The notes under the pieces: generated by a model | Seen by the model: the letters and a program-made list of their open reading frames with translations, nothing else | Told to the model about the DNA's origin: nothing | Database searches by the model: none | Made by a program: the position numbers and the translations under genes | Origin: CALGLS01 sp965222105 | GTDB taxonomy: Bacteria > Bacteroidota > Bacteroidia > Chitinophagales > Saprospiraceae | Length of the DNA: 64,000 nucleotides | Direction: 5' to 3' | Assembly (NCBI GenBank): GCA_965222105.1 | Contig: CBDCTQ010000073.1 | Coordinates: 68,412-132,411, forward strand | Shown: positions 24,956-33,329 of the stretch, in pieces | Position numbering within the stretch: position 1 is the stretch's first letter | Layout of the letters: every line of letters begins with the position of its first letter

Positions 24956-27106
24956 TCACCCCACCAGCGCCATATCAATCTCCCGCCGCGACAAATCCGC
25001 ATCCAAAATCTTCACCTTCACCAAATCGCCCATTTTAAACTCCTTTTTGGTACGCAGCCCTTTGGCTTTCAACCGGCTGGCCGCCACATCGAAGCTGTCG
25101 CGCAAGGTGTCAAAACCGATCAGCCCCTCACAACGCGACTCAACCAACTCGACAAATAATCCCCGGTCGATGATCCCCGATATGCGACCCTCAAACACCT
25201 TACCCACGTGGTCGAGAATAAATTCCACCTGCTTGTATTTGATCGACTCGCGCTCGGCGGTCATCGCCTTTCGTTCCTGGTTGGAAATGTATTTGCATTG
25301 TTCTTCCAGGTTAACTTTCTTAACACGATGCACACGTTTCAGGTTCTTTTCCAGTATGCGGTGGGTCAACACATCGGCATAGCGGCGTATAGGAGAGGTG
25401 AAGTGCGCATAATACGCAAATGCCAGGCCGTAGTGGCCGATATTCTCCGTGGTGTATTCGGCTTTGGCCATGGTCCGGATGGCCATGGGTTCGAGCATTT
25501 TCAGTGCGTCGTTGGTGCGGGCGGCTTTCGCCAAACGATTGTACGAATCGGCGATCTGCCGGGGGGTGCTGAAATGGATGTCGAACCCCATTTCTTTGGC
25601 AAATCGGGCCAGGTCGCCCACCTTGTCGGGGTCGGGAGTATCGTGTACGCGATAGACGAAGGGGATTTCCTGCACCTCCCCTTTTTTGGAGATATAGGTA
25701 GCCACTTCGCGGTTGGCCAACAGCATAAAATCCTCGATCAGCATGTGGGCATCTTTCCGCTCTTTGACGTAAAGGTCTAGGGGTTTGCCGCTTTCGTTCA
25801 AACGAAATTTCACCTCATCCGCCTCGAAGGCAATGGCGCCGTTTTTGAATTTCTTTTTGCGCAATGCCTTTGCCAACTTGTTGAGTGCCAACAATTCTTT
25901 TGCAAAATCGCCCTTGCCGGTTTCCAACACTTCCTGGGCTTCTTCGTAGGTAAACCGCCGGTCGGAGTGGATAATGGATTTACCAAACCATCGACGGATC
26001 ACTTTCTGGTTTTTGTCAAAAACAAAGCTGGCGCTAAACGTCAATTTGTCTTCGTTGGGCCGCAGCGAGCAGAGTTCGTTCGACAGTTTTTCCGGCAGCA
26101 TCGGCGCCACCCGGTCTACCAGATAAACGGAGGTGGCGCGTTTATAAGCCTCTGCATCCAGCAAGGAACCCGGTTTGACATAATGGGTAACGTCGGCAAT
26201 GTGTACACCCACTTCGTAGTCGCCATTTTCGAGGTATTGGATGGAGAGGGCGTCGTCGAAGTCCTTGGCCGTATCGGGATCGATGGTAAAAGTGGTGATG
26301 GGCCGGAAGTCGCGTCGTTTGGCAATTTCTTCTTCGGTTATTTCGGTAGACAGGCTGGCGGCTTCCTTTTCGATCTCCTCAGAGAAGGCGATATCAAAAC
26401 CATTGTTGATCAGAATGGCGTTCATTTCCATGTCGTTGTCGCCTTCCGATCCCAACACGGCTGTTACAACACCAAATGGTTTGTGGTGTGATTTGGTAGG
26501 CCAATCCGTTATTTTGACCACCACCTTGTCGCCGCCCTCGGCTTGGTTGAGGTCGGTGAGGCGAACGTAAATTTCAAAAGACACGTCGAGCCGGTCGGGC
26601 ATCACCACGCCCATTTTCCGGGTGAGGTAAAGGGTGCCCACAAAATGTTCGGTAGCCCTGGCAATGATCTTAGTGACGATGCCTTCGGGCCTTCGCCACC
26701 GGCCGGATACAAACCGCTCCACCTCTACCTTATCGCCTTTCAGGGCGCCTTTCAGGTTTTTGGCTGATACGAAAATGTCTTCCTCCAGGTCGTTGCAAAT
26801 GATGTAGGCCGATCCCTTGCGGGTGGTATCGACAGTGCCGGTATGAGCCGTTCTCGGAGAAGCATTGTTGGCGAACCGGTCGAGCCGGTATTTGCCGTTG
26901 TCGAGGGGAAACAATTTGCCTTCTTCCGAAAGGGTTTCCAGAGCATAGCTTACCGAGTCTTTATTGTTGGCGAGGTGTAGTTTTTTGATGAGCTGCTTGG
27001 CGTGGAGTCGTTTTTTGGGAAACCTTTTGAAGTATTTAAGGATGGCTCTTTTAAGTTCAGGTGCTGTTAATTTTTTTCCTTTTTTAAATTTTTTGGTTTT
27101 TTTCAT
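24956..27106 (-). CDS. rnr: Ribonuclease R
   Basis: A 716-aa RNB-family 3'-5' exoribonuclease. It has an N-terminal winged-helix segment (about 10-70), cold-shock-type RNA-binding domains (about 85-235), the RNB catalytic domain with the metal-binding aspartates in TIDPDTAKDFDDAL and HIADVTHYV, and a C-terminal S1 domain (GKVFEGRISGIIDRGLFVEL). It degrades structured RNA including mRNA fragments and rRNA. It lies 12 bp after an unknown gene and 19 bp before the SDR gene, forming an operon. Confidence 0.97.
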   Translation of the reverse strand: MKKTKKFKKGKKLTAPELKRAILKYFKRFPKKRLHAKQLIKKLHLANNKDSVSYALETLSEEGKLFPLDNGKYRLDRFANNASPRTAHTGTVDTTRKGSAYIICNDLEEDIFVSAKNLKGALKGDKVEVERFVSGRWRRPEGIVTKIIARATEHFVGTLYLTRKMGVVMPDRLDVSFEIYVRLTDLNQAEGGDKVVVKITDWPTKSHHKPFGVVTAVLGSEGDNDMEMNAILINNGFDIAFSEEIEKEAASLSTEITEEEIAKRRDFRPITTFTIDPDTAKDFDDALSIQYLENGDYEVGVHIADVTHYVKPGSLLDAEAYKRATSVYLVDRVAPMLPEKLSNELCSLRPNEDKLTFSASFVFDKNQKVIRRWFGKSIIHSDRRFTYEEAQEVLETGKGDFAKELLALNKLAKALRKKKFKNGAIAFEADEVKFRLNESGKPLDLYVKERKDAHMLIEDFMLLANREVATYISKKGEVQEIPFVYRVHDTPDPDKVGDLARFAKEMGFDIHFSTPRQIADSYNRLAKAARTNDALKMLEPMAIRTMAKAEYTTENIGHYGLAFAYYAHFTSPIRRYADVLTHRILEKNLKRVHRVKKVNLEEQCKYISNQERKAMTAERESIKYKQVEFILDHVGKVFEGRISGIIDRGLFVELVESRCEGLIGFDTLRDSFDVAASRLKAKGLRTKKEFKMGDLVKVKILDADLSRREIDMALVG

Positions 27107-27117
27107 TTATTTTTTAA

Positions 27118-27618
27118 TTATTCAGATAATATAATCTCTCCAGAGGCCAGCAATTCGAGGTGAAGACTTTCTGAGGTGGTGGGATCGTACGATGGGTCGT
27201 TGGCGGGAGCTACCCCTCTGACGCAGTAAATGATCCAGTCTTCCTCGATGGTAGCCACTGTGCGTAGTAACTGTTCGCCATCGGTTTTGGTTCCCGCAAT
27301 GATCCTTTTATTGATGGAAATCCCCTTTTTGGTGTATGTGACCATGACGTATTCATAGGTCATCAAGCCGGCTTTCCAAAACACAATGGCGTGGAAGTCG
27401 TATGTGTTGGGAATGCGAAAACAGGGAATGTACTCCGTGAATTCGTCGGCGGGCTCAATTTCAAGGGGCGTGATGTATTGGGCGATCATGTCGGCCGTCA
27501 ACGGATCGTTGGTTCGGCCGAAATCGTGGTGACTTTCCTCGGTAAGGGTCACGGGAAGTTCGATTTCGGGGAACCTGGCGAGGAAGCCGACAAAACTGGT
27601 TTTTTTAATTTTAGTCAT
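27118..27618 (-). CDS. Conserved hypothetical protein upstream of rnr
   Basis: A 166-aa soluble protein that I do not recognise. It has no signal peptide or membrane helix. It starts with KKTSFVGFLARFPEIELPVTL and has several aromatic-rich segments (CFRIPNTYDFHAIVFWKAGL, YEYVMVTYTKKGI) that predict an alpha/beta fold. It is the first gene of the operon with rnr (12 bp apart), so a role linked to RNA handling is possible but is an inference. It has its own upstream TACTTTTG box. Confidence 0.7.
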   Translation of the reverse strand: MTKIKKTSFVGFLARFPEIELPVTLTEESHHDFGRTNDPLTADMIAQYITPLEIEPADEFTEYIPCFRIPNTYDFHAIVFWKAGLMTYEYVMVTYTKKGISINKRIIAGTKTDGEQLLRTVATIEEDWIIYCVRGVAPANDPSYDPTTSESLHLELLASGEIILSE

Positions 27619-27638
27619 AAATCTTTTTTACGAAAGTA

Positions 27639-27646
27639 CAAAAGTA
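27639..27646 (-). promoter_or_regulatory. Probable promoter -7 element of the rnr operon
   Basis: On the minus strand this reads TACTTTTG, matching TAnnTTTG. The -33 region 19 bases away is AT-rich but not TTTG. It is divergent from the sdh promoter 45 bp to the right. Confidence 0.45.
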
Positions 27647-27690
27647 TACTATTTTGATTAATTCTAAATAAAAACACCCTTTGTTTTCAG

Positions 27691-27721
27691 TTTGCAAACT
27701 CCCCCGAAATAAATAGTTTTG
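27691..27721 (+). promoter_or_regulatory. Bacteroidota-type promoter of sdhCAB
   Basis: TTTG at 27691-27694, exactly 19 bases, then TAGTTTTG at 27714-27721. This is a perfect match to the TTTG-N19-TAnnTTTG consensus for the primary sigma factor in Bacteroidota. The sdhC ATG follows at 27744. Confidence 0.75.
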
Positions 27722-27743
27722 TGGGCAAATCAAACCGTTCAAA

Positions 27744-28433
27744 ATGAAGTGGTTAACTAACTTTCTGACTTCGTCCATCGGGCAGAAACTCGTCATGAGC
27801 CTCACCGGTCTTTTTCTGATCACTTTTCTGGTGGTTCACCTCATTGGCAATCTCCAACTGATGTACGACGATGGCGGCGAAGCGTTCAACACCTACGCCT
27901 ATTTTATGACCCACAACCCATTGATACAAATGGTTTCGCTGGGTTTGTATTTTTTCATCGTCGTGCATACCGTCCAGGGCTTATTGCTTGTGCTAAAAAA
28001 CCGACGGGCGCGAGGTACCACCCGTTATGCTGTATCGACCAGTGCCAATACCAGTTGGCCTTCCCGCCATATGGCGCTGCTGGGTACATTGATCCTGGCT
28101 TTTCTACTCATCCATATGGGCGACTTTTGGTTGAAAATGAAATTGGATCAGCTTGGGCCTCTTGTTACCTATGAAGGGTTTGAAACCCCCGTTAAAGACT
28201 TGTTTTCACGGGTGGCTCTGGCCTTTAAGAATCCGGTAATCGTTGTGGTTTATGTCATCGGCCAGATCGTATTGGCGCTCCATCTGTGGCACGGCTTCCA
28301 AAGCGCTTTCCAAACACTGGGGCTCAACCACCGAAAATATACGCCACTCATTCAGGGGCTTGGAAAACTATATGCCATTCTCGTACCGGTGGGGTTCGCC
28401 CTGATCCCACTCTATCACTTCTTTTTTCATTGA
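27744..28433 (+). CDS. sdhC: Succinate dehydrogenase cytochrome b subunit (B-type)
   Basis: A 229-aa five-helix membrane anchor of the B-type succinate dehydrogenase/fumarate reductase. Histidines in the helices (VVHLIGNLQ, VVHTVQG, LLIHMGDF, LHLWHGFQSAF) are the expected axial ligands for two haem b groups. It anchors SdhA and SdhB to the inner membrane and passes electrons to or from menaquinone. It is the first gene of sdhCAB. Confidence 0.95.
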   Translation: MKWLTNFLTSSIGQKLVMSLTGLFLITFLVVHLIGNLQLMYDDGGEAFNTYAYFMTHNPLIQMVSLGLYFFIVVHTVQGLLLVLKNRRARGTTRYAVSTSANTSWPSRHMALLGTLILAFLLIHMGDFWLKMKLDQLGPLVTYEGFETPVKDLFSRVALAFKNPVIVVVYVIGQIVLALHLWHGFQSAFQTLGLNHRKYTPLIQGLGKLYAILVPVGFALIPLYHFFFH

Positions 28434-28453
28434 CCTAACAATATTTTTAGAAT

Positions 28454-30448
28454 ATGACCCTCGACGGAAAAACACCGGATGGCCACCTCGCCGATAAATG
28501 GACCGACTACCGTTCCAACATAAGCCTCGTAGCCCCCAACAACAAACGCCGCATCGAGATCATCGTCGTCGGCACAGGGCTGGCGGGTGCTTCAGCAGCA
28601 GCTACCCTTGGCGAATTGGGCTACAACGTCAAGTGCTTTACCTTCCACGACAGCCCCCGGCGAGCACACAGCATAGCCGCACAGGGAGGCATCAATGCCG
28701 CTAAAAATTATCAAAACGATGGCGACAGCATCTACCGCCTCTTTTACGATACCATAAAAGGTGGTGACTATCGATCCCGCGAAAGCAACGTCCACCGCCT
28801 CGCAGAAGTAAGCCGCGACATCATCGACCAATGCGTCGCACAAGGGATACCTTTTGCCAGGGAGTACGGCGGCTTACTTGAAAACCGTTCCTTTGGTGGT
28901 GTACAGGTCAAACGCACTTTTTATGCTCGCGGGCAAACGGGACAGCAATTACTCCTCGGTGCCTACCAAGCCCTTTCCCGGCAAATAGCAATGGGCTCTG
29001 TCGAAATGTTCAACCGCCATGAGATGCTCGACCTCGTTGTGGCCGACGGAAAAGCACGTGGCATCATCGCCCGCAACCTCCTTACCGGTAAACTCGAACG
29101 ACACGGCGCCCACTGCGTTGTACTCGCCACCGGAGGCTACGGCAACGTTTTTTACCTCTCCACCAACGCTATGGCTTCCAACGTGACTGCCGCCTGGCGG
29201 GTGGTCCGCAGAGGGGCTTACATGGCCAATCCCTGCTACACCCAGATCCATCCGACTTGCATACCCGTCTCAGGTGAATACCAATCGAAGCTAACCCTGA
29301 TGTCGGAATCGCTCCGCAACGACGGCCGCGTATGGGTTCCCCAAAAAATGGAAGATGTTGAAGCGATTCGGGAAGGACGTAAAAACGGCAACGACATACC
29401 CGAAGAAGACCGCGACTACTACCTCGAACGGCGATACCCGGCCTTCGGCAACCTGGTGCCCCGCGACGTCGCTTCCCGCGCCGCCAAAGTAGCCTGCGAC
29501 GAAGGCCGCGGCGTCAATAAAAGCGGACTCGCCGTTTTTCTCGACTTCGCTGCCGCCATCGAGCGGTATGGCAAATCCGCCGCCCATGCAAAAGGCATCC
29601 ACCATCCCGATAAAGCGACCATCACCAAACTGGGAGAGGAAGTGATCGAAGAAAAATACGGCAATCTGTTTGAAATGTACGAAAAGATCACTGGTGAAAA
29701 CCCGTATAAAGTGCCTATGAAAATTTATCCTGCCGTGCATTACACCATGGGCGGCCTCTGGGTCGATTACAATCTGGAGACCAACATCTCTGGCCTTTTT
29801 GCATTGGGTGAAGCCAATTTTTCCGACCACGGTGCCAACCGGCTCGGAGCTTCCGCCCTCATGCAGGGGCTGGCCGATGGCTATTTCGTAATACCGTATA
29901 CCATTGGCACCTTTTTATCGAAAGAGATCCGTTCGCCCAAAACCGACGTTAATGATCCGGCTTTCGCAGAAGCGGAAAACGCCACCCGGGAGCGCCTCGA
30001 ACGCATCCTTTCGGTAAATGGCAACCAATCGGTCGAAAGCTTTCATCGAAAACTGGGCAAGATCATGTGGGACCACTGCGGCATGGCCCGCAACGCCGAC
30101 GGACTTACCAAAGGCCGCCAAATGATCCGCGAACTCCGGGAAGAATTTTACCGCGATGTGTTCGTACCCGGTACTCAAAACGAATTTAACCCCGAACTGG
30201 AAAAAGCCATACGTGTTGCCGATTTTCTCGAACTGGGCGAACTGATGACCCTCGACGGCCTAAGTCGGAATGAATCCTGCGGTGGCCATTTCCGTGAGGA
30301 GTACCAGTCGGGAGAAGGTGAAGCCCTTCGCAACGATGAAGAATATGCCTACGTCGCTGCCTGGGAATGGGACGATGAGGAGCCCGTCATGCACAAGGAG
30401 GAATTGGTTTTTGAGAATGTGGAGTTGAAGACGCGGAGTTATAAGTAG
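28454..30448 (+). CDS. sdhA: Succinate dehydrogenase/fumarate reductase flavoprotein
   Basis: A 664-aa FAD-binding subunit. It shows the dinucleotide motif GTGLAGASAA, the FAD-linking region HSIAAQGGINAAKN with the flavinylated His, and catalytic segments VHYTMGGLWVDY and GEANFSDHGANRLGASAL. It oxidises succinate to fumarate in the TCA cycle, or the reverse. Length and sequence fit the B-type enzymes of Bacteroidota. It lies 20 bp after sdhC. Confidence 0.97.
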   Translation: MTLDGKTPDGHLADKWTDYRSNISLVAPNNKRRIEIIVVGTGLAGASAAATLGELGYNVKCFTFHDSPRRAHSIAAQGGINAAKNYQNDGDSIYRLFYDTIKGGDYRSRESNVHRLAEVSRDIIDQCVAQGIPFAREYGGLLENRSFGGVQVKRTFYARGQTGQQLLLGAYQALSRQIAMGSVEMFNRHEMLDLVVADGKARGIIARNLLTGKLERHGAHCVVLATGGYGNVFYLSTNAMASNVTAAWRVVRRGAYMANPCYTQIHPTCIPVSGEYQSKLTLMSESLRNDGRVWVPQKMEDVEAIREGRKNGNDIPEEDRDYYLERRYPAFGNLVPRDVASRAAKVACDEGRGVNKSGLAVFLDFAAAIERYGKSAAHAKGIHHPDKATITKLGEEVIEEKYGNLFEMYEKITGENPYKVPMKIYPAVHYTMGGLWVDYNLETNISGLFALGEANFSDHGANRLGASALMQGLADGYFVIPYTIGTFLSKEIRSPKTDVNDPAFAEAENATRERLERILSVNGNQSVESFHRKLGKIMWDHCGMARNADGLTKGRQMIRELREEFYRDVFVPGTQNEFNPELEKAIRVADFLELGELMTLDGLSRNESCGGHFREEYQSGEGEALRNDEEYAYVAAWEWDDEEPVMHKEELVFENVELKTRSYK

Positions 30449-30599
30449 TTGTGATGTGATAATTTGCTGATTCTTGATTTGCTGATGCCTCCTATAACAT
30501 AACATACAAGCAGATAAACCATAAACCGTGTACCGTGAACCATAAACCGTGAAAGATTCCACTACGTTACGCTTTCATGGCAATCCAACAAACAACTAC

Positions 30600-31352
30600 A
30601 TGCATCTAACACTAAAAGTCTGGAGACAAAAAGACCAAAACGACAACGGCCGCTTCGAAAAATACGTCGTGGAAGCGGACGAACACATGTCCTTTCTGGA
30701 AATGTTGGACGTGCTCAACGAATCGCTCATCGCGAAAAAGGAAGAGCCCATCGCTTTTGAACATGATTGCCGGGAAGGCATCTGTGGGGCTTGCAGCATG
30801 GTGATCGACGGTCGGCCGCATGGCCCCAATCGGGGTACGACTACCTGCCAGTTGCACATGCGGTTTTTTAAAGAGGGCGACACCATCACCATTGAGCCGT
30901 GGCGGGCAAAGGCCTTTCCCGTCATTAAAGACCTGGTAGTGGACCGATCCTCATTTGATCGCATCATCCAGGCAGGCGGATACATTTCAGTGAATACCGG
31001 ACAGGCACAAGACGGCAACGCCATCCCCATAGAGAAAAGCCGCGCCGCGAAATCTTTTGATGCAGCAGCCTGTATTGGTTGTGGAGCCTGTGTGGCGGCA
31101 TGTCCCAATGCTTCGGCCATGTTGTTTACCTCTGCCAAGATCGTTCACCTGGGTACGATGCCGCAGGGAGAGGTCGAGCATCAGCGCCGCGTCCAGGCGA
31201 TGGTCAACCAGATGGATGAGGAGGGCTTTGGTTTTTGTTCCAACACAAAAGCTTGTGAAGTAGAATGCCCTAAGGAAATTTCTATAACCAACATTGCGGA
31301 GATGAACCGGGCTTATACGGCAGCGGTATTGGGGTCGGAGGTGGAGGGGTGA
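30600..31352 (+). CDS. sdhB: Succinate dehydrogenase iron-sulfur subunit
   Basis: A 250-aa iron-sulfur subunit. The [2Fe-2S] ligands are in HDCREGICGACSM with a later Cys in TTCQLHM; the [4Fe-4S]/[3Fe-4S] clusters use CIGCGACVAACP and CSNTKACEVECP. It carries electrons from FAD to the haems. The ATG at 30600 (MHLTLKVWRQ) is preferred: the GTG at 30549 adds 17 residues without family similarity. The 151-bp gap to sdhA is larger than usual and holds repeated ACCATAAACCGTG words and a GATTTGCTGAT octamer cluster, so repeats have probably expanded the operon spacer. Confidence 0.96.
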   Translation: MHLTLKVWRQKDQNDNGRFEKYVVEADEHMSFLEMLDVLNESLIAKKEEPIAFEHDCREGICGACSMVIDGRPHGPNRGTTTCQLHMRFFKEGDTITIEPWRAKAFPVIKDLVVDRSSFDRIIQAGGYISVNTGQAQDGNAIPIEKSRAAKSFDAAACIGCGACVAACPNASAMLFTSAKIVHLGTMPQGEVEHQRRVQAMVNQMDEEGFGFCSNTKACEVECPKEISITNIAEMNRAYTAAVLGSEVEG

Positions 31353-31421
31353 TAATTTGCTAATTTGCTGATTAACGATATGCTGATAGCCCTCACACGT
31401 AATGGATCGCGATAAAGGGCC

Positions 31422-31469
31422 ATCAGCATATCAGCATATCAGCATATCAGCATATCAGCATATCAGCAT
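31422..31469. repeat. Octamer tandem repeat (ATCAGCAT)6
   Basis: Six perfect copies of ATCAGCAT. The array runs into the end of the neighbouring gene: the last codons and TGA stop of the heptose adenylyltransferase lie in it (the gene ends at 31463). Related octamers such as TTTGCTGA are scattered at 313-350, 30459-30487 and 45008-45050. Confidence 0.85.
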
Positions 31470-31951
31470 ATCAACTTAATCCGTTCAATAACACCCGTAG
31501 TAGAATACCCTTCCACAAAGGCGAGGCTTTTAACTGTTCCACCATTTTCCAACACCTCTTTTGCACCTACGATCTGATCGACCTTCCAATCGCCGCCCTT
31601 GACCAAGACGTCAGGCATTACTACCTTTATCAAAGTCAACGGCGTGTCTTCCTCAAAAATGATAACAGCGTGTACACATTCCAATGCAGCGAGCATATGC
31701 AAGCGCGTTTGATCGTCGTGGATGGGGCGGGAAGGACCTTTGAGGCGTCGAACGGAGGCGGTACTGTTGAGCCCTATCACCAGTTTGTCTCCCAACGAAG
31801 CAGCTTCCGCTAAATAATGCAAATGGCCATAGTGTAGAATGTCGAAACAGCCATTGGTGAAGACGACCCGCTGCCCCTCCCCCTTCCATCTTTGCGAAAG
31901 CGGACGGATGCTTTCAAAATCGTGTATTTTATGTTGGAAATGAGAGATCAT
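31463..31951 (-). CDS. D-glycero-beta-D-manno-heptose 1-phosphate adenylyltransferase
   Basis: A 162-aa nucleotidyltransferase of the RfaE domain II/HldE-C type. It shows VVFTNGCFDILHYGHLHYL with the HxGH motif, IGLNSTASVRRLKG, and VMPDVLVKGGDW. It transfers AMP from ATP to heptose-1-phosphate for ADP-heptose, an LPS core precursor. The ATG at 31951 is chosen: the ORF is open 37 codons further but that stretch overlaps the upstream gene. Its start overlaps the stop of the membrane protein gene by 4 bp (ATGA). The final residues are encoded by the octamer repeat. Confidence 0.9.
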   Translation of the reverse strand: MISHFQHKIHDFESIRPLSQRWKGEGQRVVFTNGCFDILHYGHLHYLAEAASLGDKLVIGLNSTASVRRLKGPSRPIHDDQTRLHMLAALECVHAVIIFEEDTPLTLIKVVMPDVLVKGGDWKVDQIVGAKEVLENGGTVKSLAFVEGYSTTGVIERIKLIC

Positions 31952-33054
31952 GTGGTTGCTTTTTCCGTGACAACGGCTGCCTCTTCCGGCACCACCGGTC
32001 GATAATTCCGGTTGATGATGGGTAAAAGGATCAATGCCAATATGCCGATCAGCACACTGCATCCGATTTGCACCGAAAAGAACAGAATATTGGCAAACGA
32101 AAAAGCATCGGCCTCGGCAATACCGTACAAGGCCAATGCCGCCATAGCCAAAAAGTGAAAGGTGCCCATACCTCCCGGAGAGGGGATCAACACACCAAAA
32201 GCACCAAAGGCAAAGACCATCAGCCCCGCCAACGGTCCTAAGTGGGCGGTCGGTACAAAAGCAAAAAAGCAGAGATAAGTCATGGCGAAATACATCAACC
32301 AGATGTTGACACTGTGGAAGAGAAACAGCCCCGGGTTTTCGAGCTTGCGAATGCTCTGGATCCCCTCTGCAAAGCCCTTGAGAATGTTCTTGATCTTTTT
32401 AAACAGAGCCGATTGCCGGATCGTTTTGCGAAAAGCGAAAAATAAAATGCCCGTCAATAACATGCCCCCCAACAATATAAGCACAATGGGATTGGTCAGC
32501 AGGGAACCGCCGTCCTTTTCTCCACTCCCCATCTGCTCCGACAGCCAGCCCCACAGCACGTCGTATTCCAGCAAAAAAGCCAGTCCAATAACGGTGGCCA
32601 ATGACAAAACATCCACAATCCGGTCGGTGACAATGGTTCCTACGGCTTTCTCCATCGGTATTTTTTCGTAGCGGGAAATCACCCCTGCCCGCACCACTTC
32701 GCCGATGCGGGGCAAGCCCAGGTTGGCAAAATAGGCTACATTGATCGTCAGAAAAGAGTTGATAAGGCGGGGCTGGTACCCCATCGGGCTAAGCAACATA
32801 TTCCACCGGATGGCGCGGCTGAGGTTGCTGATGCAAAATGCCAACAATACAATTCCAACCCAAAAATAATTGGCACTTTTGAAATCGGCGATCAGCTTTT
32901 GCATCAGACTGATGCGCTCCCCTACCGGGAGGCCGTCTTTTTCCTGCTGGGCCTGGAAGGCAGCTTCCTGGTTTTGGTACAGAAGGTACAGGATCGTCAG
33001 GCCAATGCCGAGAAAAAGGAGGAATTTTAGAAAGTTACTCAGATTTTTATTCAC
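31948..33054 (-). CDS. UPF0104/LPG-synthase-TM family membrane protein
   Basis: A 368-aa integral membrane protein with about eight hydrophobic helices and the UPF0104 signatures SNLSRAIRWNMLLSPMG, ANLGLPRIGEVVRAGVISRYE and SPGGMGTFHFLA. The family includes the flippase part of MprF and glycosyltransferase-associated lipid transporters. I chose the GTG at 33054 (VNKNLSNFLKF) because a TATCTTTG promoter box lies at 33077-33084 (minus strand) and the longer ORF start at 33174 would be upstream of it. It is coupled to the heptose adenylyltransferase, which fits an envelope-glycolipid role (inference). Confidence 0.85.
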   Translation of the reverse strand: MNKNLSNFLKFLLFLGIGLTILYLLYQNQEAAFQAQQEKDGLPVGERISLMQKLIADFKSANYFWVGIVLLAFCISNLSRAIRWNMLLSPMGYQPRLINSFLTINVAYFANLGLPRIGEVVRAGVISRYEKIPMEKAVGTIVTDRIVDVLSLATVIGLAFLLEYDVLWGWLSEQMGSGEKDGGSLLTNPIVLILLGGMLLTGILFFAFRKTIRQSALFKKIKNILKGFAEGIQSIRKLENPGLFLFHSVNIWLMYFAMTYLCFFAFVPTAHLGPLAGLMVFAFGAFGVLIPSPGGMGTFHFLAMAALALYGIAEADAFSFANILFFSVQIGCSVLIGILALILLPIINRNYRPVVPEEAAVVTEKATT

Positions 33055-33329
33055 GTAAGTGGCATTTTTTGCGCGGCAAAGATAGCAGAAATTGTTGGTT
33101 GCCTTCTTTAAACGAAAAGGGATACAGAAGGTTGGCCGGAGTTGGATTTGGCTCCCATTTCCAGCCAAAACCATGCTTTTACCCCGGTTTTAAGTCGATT
33201 TTCCAGCCAAAACTGGATTTTTTTCGCAGTTTTGGCCAAAATGTAGTTATGAAAAACGTTGTGGAACGTTTAAAATATTAAATCAAGATGGAAACACTAC
33301 TTGAGTAAGACAAAAACGGAAAAGGCTCC

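Noticed and set aside
31422..31469. CRISPR or attachment site at the octamer array
   Set aside because: Perfect 8-bp tandem units without spacers; a simple sequence repeat explains it.
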